Assembly: GCF_025933915.1 (NCBI RefSeq)
Contig: NZ_JAICZA010000021.1
Coordinates: forward strand, 1 to 44,756
DNA length: 44,756 nucleotides
Source: Mycobacterium sp.
Lineage (GTDB): Bacteria; Actinomycetota; Actinomycetes; Mycobacteriales; Mycobacteriaceae
Direction of reading: 5' to 3'
The position numbers and the translations under genes were made by a program. Below, piece by piece: positions 33,342 to 40,888 of this stretch. The notes beneath the pieces were generated by a model, which was not told the DNA's origin, did no database searches, and saw only the letters and a list, made by a program, of their open reading frames with translations. How positions within the stretch are numbered: the stretch's first letter is position 1; every line of letters starts with the position of its first letter.

Positions 33342-33353
33342 CCAACCGGTTGG
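33342..33353. promoter_or_regulatory. TetR-type palindrome before the oxygenase gene
   Basis: CCAACCGGTTGG is a perfect 12-bp palindrome of the kind bound by many TetR-family repressors. It lies 7 bases before the GTG of the 2-oxoglutarate oxygenase-like gene and overlaps its ribosome site region (GGAAAGG, 33352-33358). AT-rich sequence precedes it. No regulator gene is adjacent. Confidence 0.55.
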
Positions 33354-33360
33354 AAAGGGC

Positions 33361-34437
33361 GTGGTGATGCCATCCGGGATCCGCTCTACCTGCGGCGATG
33401 CTGGAGATGCGACTGGTGTGCGGGGCGTCACTCCAGTGCCCGTCGTGGACCTGCGGGACGCTCCCGGTCGGCTGCGGGCCGGTCTGCGCGAGGCCGGCCA
33501 CCGGGTCGGGTTCTTCTATCTGACCGGTCATGGGGTCCCGCCGGAACTGGTGACGCGGGTGCTCGGGGCGGCTCGCCGGCTCTTCGAGCTGCCGCAGGCG
33601 GACAAGGACTCGGTCGCCATGGTGCGCAGCCCACATTTCCGCGGCTACACCCGGCTCGGTGGCGAGTTGACCCGCGGCGAGGTGGACTGGCGCGAGCAGA
33701 TCGACATCGGGCCGCAACGGCCGCCGATCGGCGGGCTGGGGAGGTCCGACTACCGGTGGCTCCAGGGGCCCAACCAGTGGCCGGCCGCGCTGCCGGAGCT
33801 GCCCGGAATCGTCGAGGAGTGGGATGCTGCGCTGTCCTCGGTGGCCCGCACCCTGCTGCGACACTGGGCGGCCGCCCTGGGTAGCCCGGCCGACGTGTTC
33901 GACTCGGCCTTCGCCGAAACCCCGGCCACGCTGATCAAAATCATTCGCTACCCGGGACACGCGGGCAGCTCCCAGGGTGTGGGTGCGCATCGGGATGCCG
34001 GCGTGCTCACGCTGCTGCTGGCGGAGCCGGAGAGCCGGGGCCTGCAGGTGCGGCGGTGCTCCGACGACGGCTGGATCGACGTGCCGCCGCGCGACGGGGC
34101 GTTCATCGTCAACATCGGTGAGCTGCTGGAGGCGGCAACGCGCGGCTACCTACGGGCCACCGAACACCGGGTCAACCTGCAGGGGCGGCCGGGAGACCGG
34201 ATCTCGGTGCCCTATTTCTTCAATCCGCGCCTCGACGCGCGCGTACCGGTGCTGTCGCTGCCCCCGGAACTTTCGGCGCCCGCGGCGCACAGCGATCAAC
34301 GATGGACGCCGTCCCGCGATCCCGGCGACCCCATCTTCTCGGTCTACGGCCGCAACGCCTGGAAGAGCCGGTTGCGCTCGCACCCCGATGTCGCCTCCGC
34401 GCACGGATTTTCGGCGGCCCGCGGCGACCGGGAATGA
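33361..34437 (+). CDS. 2-oxoglutarate/Fe(II)-dependent oxygenase (isopenicillin N synthase-like)
   Basis: 358 aa from GTG 33361 (GTG 33364 and ATG 33367 are equally possible). The N-terminal DIOX_N region reads VPVVDLRDAPGRLRAGLREA then GFFYLTGHGVPPELV. The double-stranded beta-helix holds the iron triad His210-x-Asp212 (GAHRDAGVLTLLL) and His269 (TEHRV), with the co-substrate Arg280-x-Ser282 (RISVPYFFNP). Cytosolic; the substrate is unknown. I recall no such gene between Rv0244c and Rv0245, so it is likely an insertion here. The palindrome at 33342-33353 suggests repression by a TetR protein encoded elsewhere. Confidence 0.9.
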   Translation: MVMPSGIRSTCGDAGDATGVRGVTPVPVVDLRDAPGRLRAGLREAGHRVGFFYLTGHGVPPELVTRVLGAARRLFELPQADKDSVAMVRSPHFRGYTRLGGELTRGEVDWREQIDIGPQRPPIGGLGRSDYRWLQGPNQWPAALPELPGIVEEWDAALSSVARTLLRHWAAALGSPADVFDSAFAETPATLIKIIRYPGHAGSSQGVGAHRDAGVLTLLLAEPESRGLQVRRCSDDGWIDVPPRDGAFIVNIGELLEAATRGYLRATEHRVNLQGRPGDRISVPYFFNPRLDARVPVLSLPPELSAPAAHSDQRWTPSRDPGDPIFSVYGRNAWKSRLRSHPDVASAHGFSAARGDRE

Positions 34438-34517
34438 CGCAGAATGACTCAGGGTGGCTGCGCCGGCGCGGCGCGCGCCGGGTAGGGTCACGTCCGTAAA
34501 CACGTCTGGGGCTCTAG

Positions 34518-35021
<504 letters not shown>

Positions 35022-35047
35022 CGCGGGCTTTTCGGGCCCCGCCCCCG

Positions 35048-35212
35048 CTAGGGGCGGTGGCTCAGTTCTTCCCGAAAGCCTTGGATGCGGGTCTCGAGTT
35101 CGGCGGCGTCGTTGTGCCGGCCCTCTTTGTTCGCGAGCTGGGCGCGTACCGACAATTGCCGGATAGCGGTACGAATGTTGTTGATGCTGGCGGTTTCTCG
35201 CCTCGGTTCCAT
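35048..35212 (-). CDS. Small conserved-looking helical protein (54 aa)
   Basis: ATG 35212 follows GGAAAGG by about eight bases. The protein MEPRRETASINNIRTAIRQL continues as a charged helix (VRAQLANKEGRHNDAAELET) with the look of a two-helix hairpin or coiled coil. No family is recognised. It lies about 125 bp downstream of sdhB on the same strand and could be the last gene of the Sdh1 transcript. Confidence 0.55.
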   Translation of the reverse strand: MEPRRETASINNIRTAIRQLSVRAQLANKEGRHNDAAELETRIQGFREELSHRP

Positions 35213-35336
35213 GAGCTGCCTTTCCGGTCGCGGGTACACGGCCGCTCTCGGGCGGCCCGACAGGATGCAGTGTGGTTACCCGGCTACCGCGCCGGCCTAA
35301 CCCCGCCGGCCGGGTGGGTGCGCGCGGCGCGTGCGA

Positions 35337-36083
35337 TCAGCGACGGAACAGCTTGTTACCGAGCCACACCACCGGGTCGTAGCGGCGACCGGCGACGCGC
35401 TCCTTCATCGGGATGATGGCGTTGTCGGTGATCTTGATGCCTTCGGGGCAGACATCGGTGCAGCACTTGGTGATGTTGCACATGCCGATACCCGCCTCGT
35501 CCTGGGCGAGGTCGCGGCGGTCCCCCGTGTCGAGCGGATGCATCTCCAATTCCGCGATCCGGATGAAGAAGCGCGGCCCGGCGAACGACTTCTTGTTGTC
35601 CTCGTGGTCGCGGATCACGTGGCAGACGTTCTGGCACAGGAAGCACTCGATGCACTTGCGGAACTCCTGCGAGCGTTCGACATCGGCCTGCGCCATCCGG
35701 TACTCGCCGGGCTGCAGATCCTTGGGCGGCTTGAAAGACGGGATCTCGCGGGCCTTCTCGTAGTTGAACGAGACGTCGGTGACCAGGTCCCGGATCACCG
35801 GGAACGTTCGCATCGGCGTCACGGTGACGACCTCGTCCTCGGCGAACGTGGACATCCGGGTCATGCACAGCAACCGCGGATAGCCGTTGATCTCCGCCGA
35901 ACACGAGCCGCACTTGCCCGCCTTGCAGTTCCACCGGACGGCCAGATCGGGCGTTTGGGTCTGCTGCAGGCGATGGATGATGTCGAGGACGACCTCACCC
36001 TCGTTGACCTCGACGGTGAAGTCCTGCAGACCACCGTCGGCGTCGTCGCCGCGCCACACCCGCATCGTCGCGTTGTAGGTCAT
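35337..36083 (-). CDS. sdhB: Succinate dehydrogenase iron-sulfur subunit (Sdh1)
   Basis: 248 aa. The [2Fe-2S] ligands are Cys53, Cys58, Cys61 and Cys73 (CKAGKCGSC...C). The ferredoxin domain has CIECFLCQNVC (Cys144, 147, 150, 154) and CNITKCCTDVCPEG (Cys202, 207/208, 212) for the [4Fe-4S] and third clusters. It passes electrons from SdhA flavin to the membrane subunit. The ATG follows the sdhA stop directly (TAAATG), so translation is coupled. Equivalent to Rv0247c, part of the Sdh1 complex. Confidence 0.95.
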   Translation of the reverse strand: MTYNATMRVWRGDDADGGLQDFTVEVNEGEVVLDIIHRLQQTQTPDLAVRWNCKAGKCGSCSAEINGYPRLLCMTRMSTFAEDEVVTVTPMRTFPVIRDLVTDVSFNYEKAREIPSFKPPKDLQPGEYRMAQADVERSQEFRKCIECFLCQNVCHVIRDHEDNKKSFAGPRFFIRIAELEMHPLDTGDRRDLAQDEAGIGMCNITKCCTDVCPEGIKITDNAIIPMKERVAGRRYDPVVWLGNKLFRR

Positions 36084-38012
36084 TTACTTCTCCGTCCTGG
36101 GTGCCCGCCCTGGGTGCCCGGCGAGTTCCTCGTCGGTGTAGTACTTCTCCAGCTCGGCGATGTCGAACAGTTCCAGCAGATCGGGCCGCATCGGCGTCTG
36201 ATCCTTCTTCGTGATGGTGATGTCGGGTATCACCTCGTCGCCGCCGGCCGCCTCGCAGACCAGCAACAGCTTGCGCCACGACGAGTCCATCGACGGGTGG
36301 TCGTCGCGGGTGTGCCCGCCGCGGCTCTCGGTGCGCTGCAGCGCGGCCTTGGCGACGCACTCGCTGACCAGCAGCATGTTGCGCAGGTCGATGGCCAGAT
36401 TCCAGCCCGGGTTGTAGCGGCGTTGCCCCTCCACGTGGAGGTTCTTGAACCGTTCCCGCAGTTTGTCGAGCCGGGCCAGGGCCTCCGAGACCTCGTCGGC
36501 GTTGCGAATGATGCCGACCAGGTCGTTCATCGACTGCTGCAGCTCCAGCTGCAGGCTGTAGGGGTTCTCGGCGGGAGCGCCGTCGGCCGGTGCCTCGAAG
36601 GGCGCCAGCGCCCGCTTCGCTGCCGTGTCCACGGCGGGTTCGCCGATCGTCGGGCGGCTGCTCAGCGCCCGCACGTAGTCGGCGGCGCCCAGGCCGGCGC
36701 GGCGACCGAACACCAGCAGGTCCGACAGCGAGTTGCCGCCCAACCGGTTCGAGCCGTGCATACCGCCGGAGCATTCGCCGGCGGCGAAGAGCCCGGGGAC
36801 GGTGGCCGCTCCGGTGTCGGCGTCGACCTCGATACCACCCATCACGTAGTGGCAGGTCGGTCCGACTTCCATCGGCTCCTTGGTGATGTCGACCCCGGCC
36901 AGCTCCTTGAACTGGTGGTACATCGAGGGCAGGCGCTTGTTGATCTCCGCCGGTGTCAGCCGCGACGCGATGTCGAGGAAGACGCCACCGTGCGGGCTGC
37001 CCCGACCGGCCTTGACCTCGGAGTTGATCGCGCGCGCGACCTCGTCGCGCGGCAGCAGGTCAGGAGTGCGGCGGGCCGAGTCGTTGTCTTTGAGCCACTG
37101 GTCGGCCTCTTGCTCGGTTTCGGCGTACTGGCCCTTGAACACCGCGGGGATGTAGTCGAACATGAACCGCTTGCCGTCGGAGTTCTTCAGCACCCCGCCG
37201 TCACCGCGGACACCCTCGGTGACCAGGATCCCCTTCACACTCGGCGGCCACACCATGCCCGTCGGGTGGAACTGGACGAACTCCATGTTGATCAGCGACG
37301 CGCCCGCCCGCAGCGCCAGTGCGTGCCCGTCGCCGGTGTACTCCCAGGAGTTCGAGGTGACCTTGAACGACTTGCCGATCCCGCCGGTGGCCAGCACTAT
37401 CGCGGGCGCCTCGAACAGGACGAACTGGCCGCTCTCGCGCCAGTAGCCGAACGCCCCGGCGATCGCGTCACCGTCCTTGATCAATTCGGTGATCGCGCAC
37501 TCGGCGAACACCCTGATGCGCGCCTCGTAGTCGCCGTGTTCGGCGAAATCCTCCTGCTGCAGCGAGACGACCTTCTGCTGCATGGTGCGGATCAGTTCCA
37601 GGCCGGTGCGGTCACCGACGTGGGCCAGCCGCGGGTAGGTGTGCCCACCGAAGTTGCGCTGGCTGATCTTGCCGTCCTTGAGGCGATCGAACAGCGCGCC
37701 ATAGGTTTCCAGCTCCCAGACGCGGTCCGGTGCCTCCCTGGCGTGCAGTTCGGCCATGCGCCAGTTGTTGAGGAACTTCCCGCCGCGCATGGTGTCACCG
37801 AAGTGGGTCTGCCAGTTGTCTTTCGGGTTGGTGTTGCCCATCGAGGCGGCACAGCCGCCCTCGGCCATCACCGTGTGCGCCTTGCCGAACAGGGACTTGG
37901 TTACCACCGCGACGCGCAGACCCCGTTCACGCGCTTCGATGACCGCGCGTAATCCCGCGCCGCCGGCGCCGATGACAACTACGTCGTAGGCATGCCGCTC
38001 GACATCAACCAT
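36084..38012 (-). CDS. sdhA: Succinate dehydrogenase flavoprotein subunit (Sdh1)
   Basis: 642 aa. The FAD-binding GAGGAG is at residues 16-21; the histidine that normally carries covalent FAD is His46 in KAHTVMAEGGCAAS. The substrate-site stretch FVQFHPTGMV and the GGNSLSDLLVFGRRAG motif are present. It oxidises succinate to fumarate on the cytoplasmic face. ATG 38012 has GAGGG six bases upstream. It is the middle gene of sdhC-sdhA-sdhB, with 47 bp after sdhC and none before sdhB. Equivalent to Rv0248c. Confidence 0.95.
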   Translation of the reverse strand: MVDVERHAYDVVVIGAGGAGLRAVIEARERGLRVAVVTKSLFGKAHTVMAEGGCAASMGNTNPKDNWQTHFGDTMRGGKFLNNWRMAELHAREAPDRVWELETYGALFDRLKDGKISQRNFGGHTYPRLAHVGDRTGLELIRTMQQKVVSLQQEDFAEHGDYEARIRVFAECAITELIKDGDAIAGAFGYWRESGQFVLFEAPAIVLATGGIGKSFKVTSNSWEYTGDGHALALRAGASLINMEFVQFHPTGMVWPPSVKGILVTEGVRGDGGVLKNSDGKRFMFDYIPAVFKGQYAETEQEADQWLKDNDSARRTPDLLPRDEVARAINSEVKAGRGSPHGGVFLDIASRLTPAEINKRLPSMYHQFKELAGVDITKEPMEVGPTCHYVMGGIEVDADTGAATVPGLFAAGECSGGMHGSNRLGGNSLSDLLVFGRRAGLGAADYVRALSSRPTIGEPAVDTAAKRALAPFEAPADGAPAENPYSLQLELQQSMNDLVGIIRNADEVSEALARLDKLRERFKNLHVEGQRRYNPGWNLAIDLRNMLLVSECVAKAALQRTESRGGHTRDDHPSMDSSWRKLLLVCEAAGGDEVIPDITITKKDQTPMRPDLLELFDIAELEKYYTDEELAGHPGRAPRTEK

Positions 38013-38059
38013 GAAACCCTCGCTAGCTAAGTTCTGATTTTCTTAAGTCAAATGGCTTT

Positions 38060-38887
38060 TCAGCCAACAAATCTCAGGTCGCCGATAGTGCCGCTGGCCA
38101 CCAGCGCGATGTAGAAATCGGTGAGCATCAGGGTGCCCAGCGTGATCCAGGCGAACTGCTTGTGCCGGATGTTGATGACGCTGACTTTTGACCAGATCCA
38201 GTACCGCACAGGGTTTTTGGAGAAGTGCTTGAGGCGCCCGCCGGTGACGTGCCGGCACGAATGGCAGGACAGCGTGTAGAACCACAGCATGATGACGTTG
38301 CCGAGCAGGACCAGGTTGCCCAGCCCGAAGCCGAATCCACCCGGTCCGCTTTCGGAATGGAACGCGACGATCGCGTCGTAGGTGTTGACGATCGAGATGA
38401 CGCAGGCGATATAGAAGAAGTACCGGTGGGTGTTCTGGACGATCAGCGGGAACTTGGTCTCGCCGGTGTAGTGCACGCGAGGCTCGGCCACCGCGCAGGC
38501 GGTGGGCGACTGCCACACCGTGCGGTAGTAGGCGCCGCGGTAGTAGTAGCAGGTCAGCCGGAACAGCAGCAGGAACGGCAACGACAGCGCCGCGTAGGGC
38601 AACCACCACACGTCCGGCAGGAACTGCGGCCAGATGTCGCCCGCCTCACCGCAAGCCTTGCTGACGCACGGCGAGTAGAACGGTGTCAGGTAGTGGTACT
38701 TCGGGACGAAGAAGTAATCCTGCTGGAACGCCCGGGCCGTCGCGTAGATGATGAACGCGGCGAAGCCGAGGTCGATCCTCAGTGGCGACATCCACCACCG
38801 GTCGGTGCGTAGGGTCCGTTGCCGGATACGGGCGCGTGTGGGTGAAAAGACACCGGACGCAGGACGGTTCGCCGTGGGTGCGCTCAT
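38060..38887 (-). CDS. sdhC: Succinate dehydrogenase membrane anchor subunit (Sdh1)
   Basis: 275 aa with about five membrane segments. Cysteine/histidine positions stand out: SPCVSKACGEAG, LTCYYYRGAYYRTVW and LSCHSCRHVTGG, besides HYTGETKFPL and QNTHRYFF. As I recall, structural work on M. smegmatis Sdh1 describes a membrane-embedded Rieske-type [2Fe-2S] cluster in SdhC; the paired Cys/His motifs here fit that idea. It delivers electrons to menaquinone. ATG 38887 has GAAGAGGAA upstream and a GC hairpin about 50 bp further up. Equivalent to Rv0249c. Confidence 0.93.
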   Translation of the reverse strand: MSAPTANRPASGVFSPTRARIRQRTLRTDRWWMSPLRIDLGFAAFIIYATARAFQQDYFFVPKYHYLTPFYSPCVSKACGEAGDIWPQFLPDVWWLPYAALSLPFLLLFRLTCYYYRGAYYRTVWQSPTACAVAEPRVHYTGETKFPLIVQNTHRYFFYIACVISIVNTYDAIVAFHSESGPGGFGFGLGNLVLLGNVIMLWFYTLSCHSCRHVTGGRLKHFSKNPVRYWIWSKVSVINIRHKQFAWITLGTLMLTDFYIALVASGTIGDLRFVG

Positions 38888-38938
38888 CTAGTTGTTCCTC
38901 TTCGAACGGGCTGTCTGTCGAAGGGTACACAGAGAGAC

Positions 38939-38958
38939 GCCCCCCTTCTGCGGGGGGC
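38939..38958. terminator. GC-rich hairpin between the Rv0250c-like gene and sdhC
   Basis: GCCCCCC (38939-38945) pairs with GGGGGGC (38952-38958) around a 6-base loop. On the minus strand no T-run follows, so it may be a weak terminator after the upstream gene or a structure in the sdh leader. Confidence 0.5.
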
Positions 38959-38981
38959 TTCGGTCGGGGGGTTCGGGTCGT

Positions 38982-39287
38982 TCAGGACCTGTGGTAACCG
39001 CCGACGCCCTCGTCGTCGACATCACGCCAGAATTCGCTGTCGTACGGGGTGTCGGGAATGACGATCTTCTCGCCGGACTGCTGCACGGTGGCGCCCGCCA
39101 GGTCCAATTCGGACACGTCCGTGTCGAGCAGGTCGACGTCGGACAGGATGCGGTCGGCGTCGATGACGATGCGGCGCATCGCGGGGCTGTCGCCGTATCG
39201 CGCCCGCAGCGAGCTCACGCACCGCCGCAGGCCGCCGATGAGGTCGTGCAGTTCGGCGAATTCGGTCGTGCCAGTCGTGCTCGTCAA
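38982..39287 (-). CDS. Conserved hypothetical protein (Rv0250c-like)
   Basis: 101 aa from TTG 39287, chosen because GAGGAG lies five bases upstream and translation starts with the conserved TSTTGTTEFAELHDLIGGL; an ATG in the ribosome site itself is out of frame. The first half is helical (LRRCVSSLRARYGD, MRRIVIDADRILSDVDLLD) and the tail is acidic (TPYDSEFWRDVDDEG). No motif assigns a function. It lies about 95 bp upstream of sdhC in the same direction, a neighbourhood kept in M. tuberculosis, so a link to Sdh1 is possible. Confidence 0.8.
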   Translation of the reverse strand: MTSTTGTTEFAELHDLIGGLRRCVSSLRARYGDSPAMRRIVIDADRILSDVDLLDTDVSELDLAGATVQQSGEKIVIPDTPYDSEFWRDVDDEGVGGYHRS

Positions 39288-39392
39288 CGCATCTCCTCGG
39301 CAGTGTTTCGGATCACAGTACGCTCTCAATACTATCCACGGCACAGCCGAACGTCAGACCATTGAGCCCGGACGCCAAGGGAGCGAATACTT

Positions 39393-40154
39393 ATGACGGG
39401 CCCCACCACGCCGGCCGAGCGCGCGACCACTCTCTTGAAGCTGCATCGGCCGGGCAACCCGGTCATCCTGCCGACCGTGTGGGATGCCTGGTCGGCGCGG
39501 CTGGCCGCCGGCGCCGGGTTCGCCGCCCTGACCGTGGGCAGCCATCCGATGGCGGACTCGATCGGCAAACCCGACAACGAGGGCATGTCGTTCGACGACG
39601 TCCTTGATCGCGTCGCGCAGATCACCGCTGCGGTCGACATCCCGGTGTCCGTGGACATCGAATCCGGCTACGGACTCCCGGCGGCCCGCCTGATCGAGGG
39701 CTTGCTGAGCGTCGGGGCCGTCGGCCTGAACATCGAGGACACCGTGCACTCGGAGGACAAGCGGCTGCGGTCCCCGGCCGAACACGCCGAACTGGTCGGC
39801 GAGTTGCGGTCGGCCGCCGAGGCGGCCGCAGTACATGTGGTCATCAATGCACGGACCGATCTGTTCCTGCGCCAGGATGGCGAGGAGTCTGATCGCGTCG
39901 ACCGCGCCGTGGCGCGACTGAATCAGGCCGCTGCCGCCGGCGCCGACGTTCTCTACCCGGTCGGCCGCCACCACCCTGACACGTTGCGTCGCTTGACCGC
40001 CGAGCTGGTGTTGCCGGTCAATGCGATCGCGCTGCCCGACCAGGACGACCCGGCGACCTTCGGTCCGTTGGGGGTGGCGCGAATCAGCTTCGGGCCCTTC
40101 CTGCAGGCCGCGTTGACGGGCCGCGCCAAAGAGCTGCTCGCCCGCTGGGGCTGA
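39393..40154 (+). CDS. Isocitrate lyase/PEP mutase superfamily enzyme
   Basis: 253 aa. The superfamily fold is clear: NPVILPTVWDAWSARLAAGAGF, SVDIESGYG (metal-binding Asp/Glu), GAVGLNIEDTVH and VHVVINARTDLFL. It lacks the KKCGH-type cysteine loop of true isocitrate lyase, so it is a lyase or mutase-like member of unknown substrate (methylisocitrate, oxaloacetate or phosphonate-type acids). ATG 39393 is used. It is convergent with hsp20, and I recall no such gene between Rv0250c and Rv0251c in M. tuberculosis. Confidence 0.85.
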   Translation: MTGPTTPAERATTLLKLHRPGNPVILPTVWDAWSARLAAGAGFAALTVGSHPMADSIGKPDNEGMSFDDVLDRVAQITAAVDIPVSVDIESGYGLPAARLIEGLLSVGAVGLNIEDTVHSEDKRLRSPAEHAELVGELRSAAEAAAVHVVINARTDLFLRQDGEESDRVDRAVARLNQAAAAGADVLYPVGRHHPDTLRRLTAELVLPVNAIALPDQDDPATFGPLGVARISFGPFLQAALTGRAKELLARWG

Positions 40155-40168
40155 CGCCACCGATGCCA

Positions 40169-40205
40169 TGAATCCGGCGGAGCCGTTGCGGCCCCGCCGG
40201 ATTCA
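40169..40205. terminator. Hairpin between convergent genes
   Basis: TGAATCCGGCGG (40169-40180) pairs perfectly with CCGCCGGATTCA (40194-40205), a 12-bp stem with a 13-base loop. There is no T-run; it probably ends both the upstream enzyme gene and hsp20. Confidence 0.75.
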
Positions 40206-40220
40206 CGCGGTTATCGGGGG

Positions 40221-40661
40221 TTACTTGGTGATCGAGATGCGCTGCGCCTGGTTCCCGGCGTACACACCGGTGACCCGCACCGTGAGCACACCGGCGTCGT
40301 AGGACGCCGTGATGGCGTCGCCGGTGACGTGGGCGGGCAGCTGGAACGACCGGCGGAACGAGCCGTAGCGGATCTCCCGCAGCGTGCGGCCGTTCTCCTC
40401 CTCCGAGTGTTCGTCGCGGTGTTCGCCGTGGATGACCAGACGGCCACGGTCCACCTCGACGTTGACGTCGTTGTCGACGTCAACGCCCGGGAGTTCGAGA
40501 CGTACGATCGCGTCGTCACCGTCCTTGACGATCTCGGCGGCGGGCTTGAAACCGCTGGTCGCCGGGTTGTTCCAGTCCGCAGCCGCGGCGGGGCCGAAAA
40601 AGTCGCGCAACCACCGGTCGGTGTCCCAGGCCGGTCGCGACCACAGTGCGAGGTTGCTCAT
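40221..40661 (-). CDS. hsp: Hsp20/alpha-crystallin small heat shock protein (Acr2-like)
   Basis: 146 aa. The alpha-crystallin domain runs from about 45 to 135: IVRLELPGVDVDNDVNVEVD, GRLVIHGEHRDEHSEEENG and LREIRYGSFRRSFQLPAHVT, ending in the conserved GVLTVRV and the short IxI-like tail QRISITK. It is an ATP-independent chaperone holding unfolding proteins. ATG 40661 is used. The position between Rv0250c- and nirB-like genes matches Rv0251c (acr2). Upstream, GGAACT-N17-TGTT resembles a SigE/SigH promoter, which fits stress induction. Confidence 0.92.
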   Translation of the reverse strand: MSNLALWSRPAWDTDRWLRDFFGPAAAADWNNPATSGFKPAAEIVKDGDDAIVRLELPGVDVDNDVNVEVDRGRLVIHGEHRDEHSEEENGRTLREIRYGSFRRSFQLPAHVTGDAITASYDAGVLTVRVTGVYAGNQAQRISITK

Positions 40662-40737
40662 GGTGCTTCCCTTCCAATTCCTTGATCTTCGTTGTGAGAT
40701 TCCTGTGGCCGGTGCTCCGATGACCGGCTACTTGTAG

Positions 40738-40765
40738 AAACATGAGTCGACCACGCTAAAGTTCC
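40738..40765 (-). promoter_or_regulatory. ECF-type (SigE/SigH-like) promoter of hsp
   Basis: On the minus strand GGAACT (from 40765) is followed after 17 bases by TGTTT (40742-40738). This matches the GGAAC-N17/18-GTT pattern of SigE/SigH promoters, and it would leave a leader of roughly 70 nt before the hsp ATG. Confidence 0.5.
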
Positions 40766-40794
40766 AGCTGGCCGTTCGCCCGCAGCGAACAATC

Positions 40795-40816
40795 ACTCAC
40801 AGGGATCCCTGTGAGT
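40795..40816. promoter_or_regulatory. 22-bp perfect palindrome between hsp and nirB
   Basis: Core CTCACAGGGATCCCTGTGAG at 40796-40815, extended by one A/T pair on each side. It lies 73 bp before the nirB ATG and about 30 bp upstream of the hsp -35, so it could serve either gene. I do not recognise the cognate regulator. Confidence 0.65.
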
Positions 40817-40888
40817 TGTGAGATCCTCGTCATAGGACTGTCACATTGCGCGAAAGAGACGTAATTTCTGGCCGTTACTCTCAAAGCC

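Noticed and set aside
35331-37952. 873-codon open frame antisense to sdhB and sdhA
   Set aside because: It crosses two real genes on the other strand, has no protein-like motifs and is explained by GC-rich third positions.
40662-40740. HAIR (HspR) element before hsp
   Set aside because: No CTTGAGT-N7-ACTCAAG-like pair; only isolated TTGAT and GTGAG.
40840-40888. GlnR box upstream of nirB
   Set aside because: GTCAC and GAAA are present, but the spacing is off by one and the second half-site is unclear.
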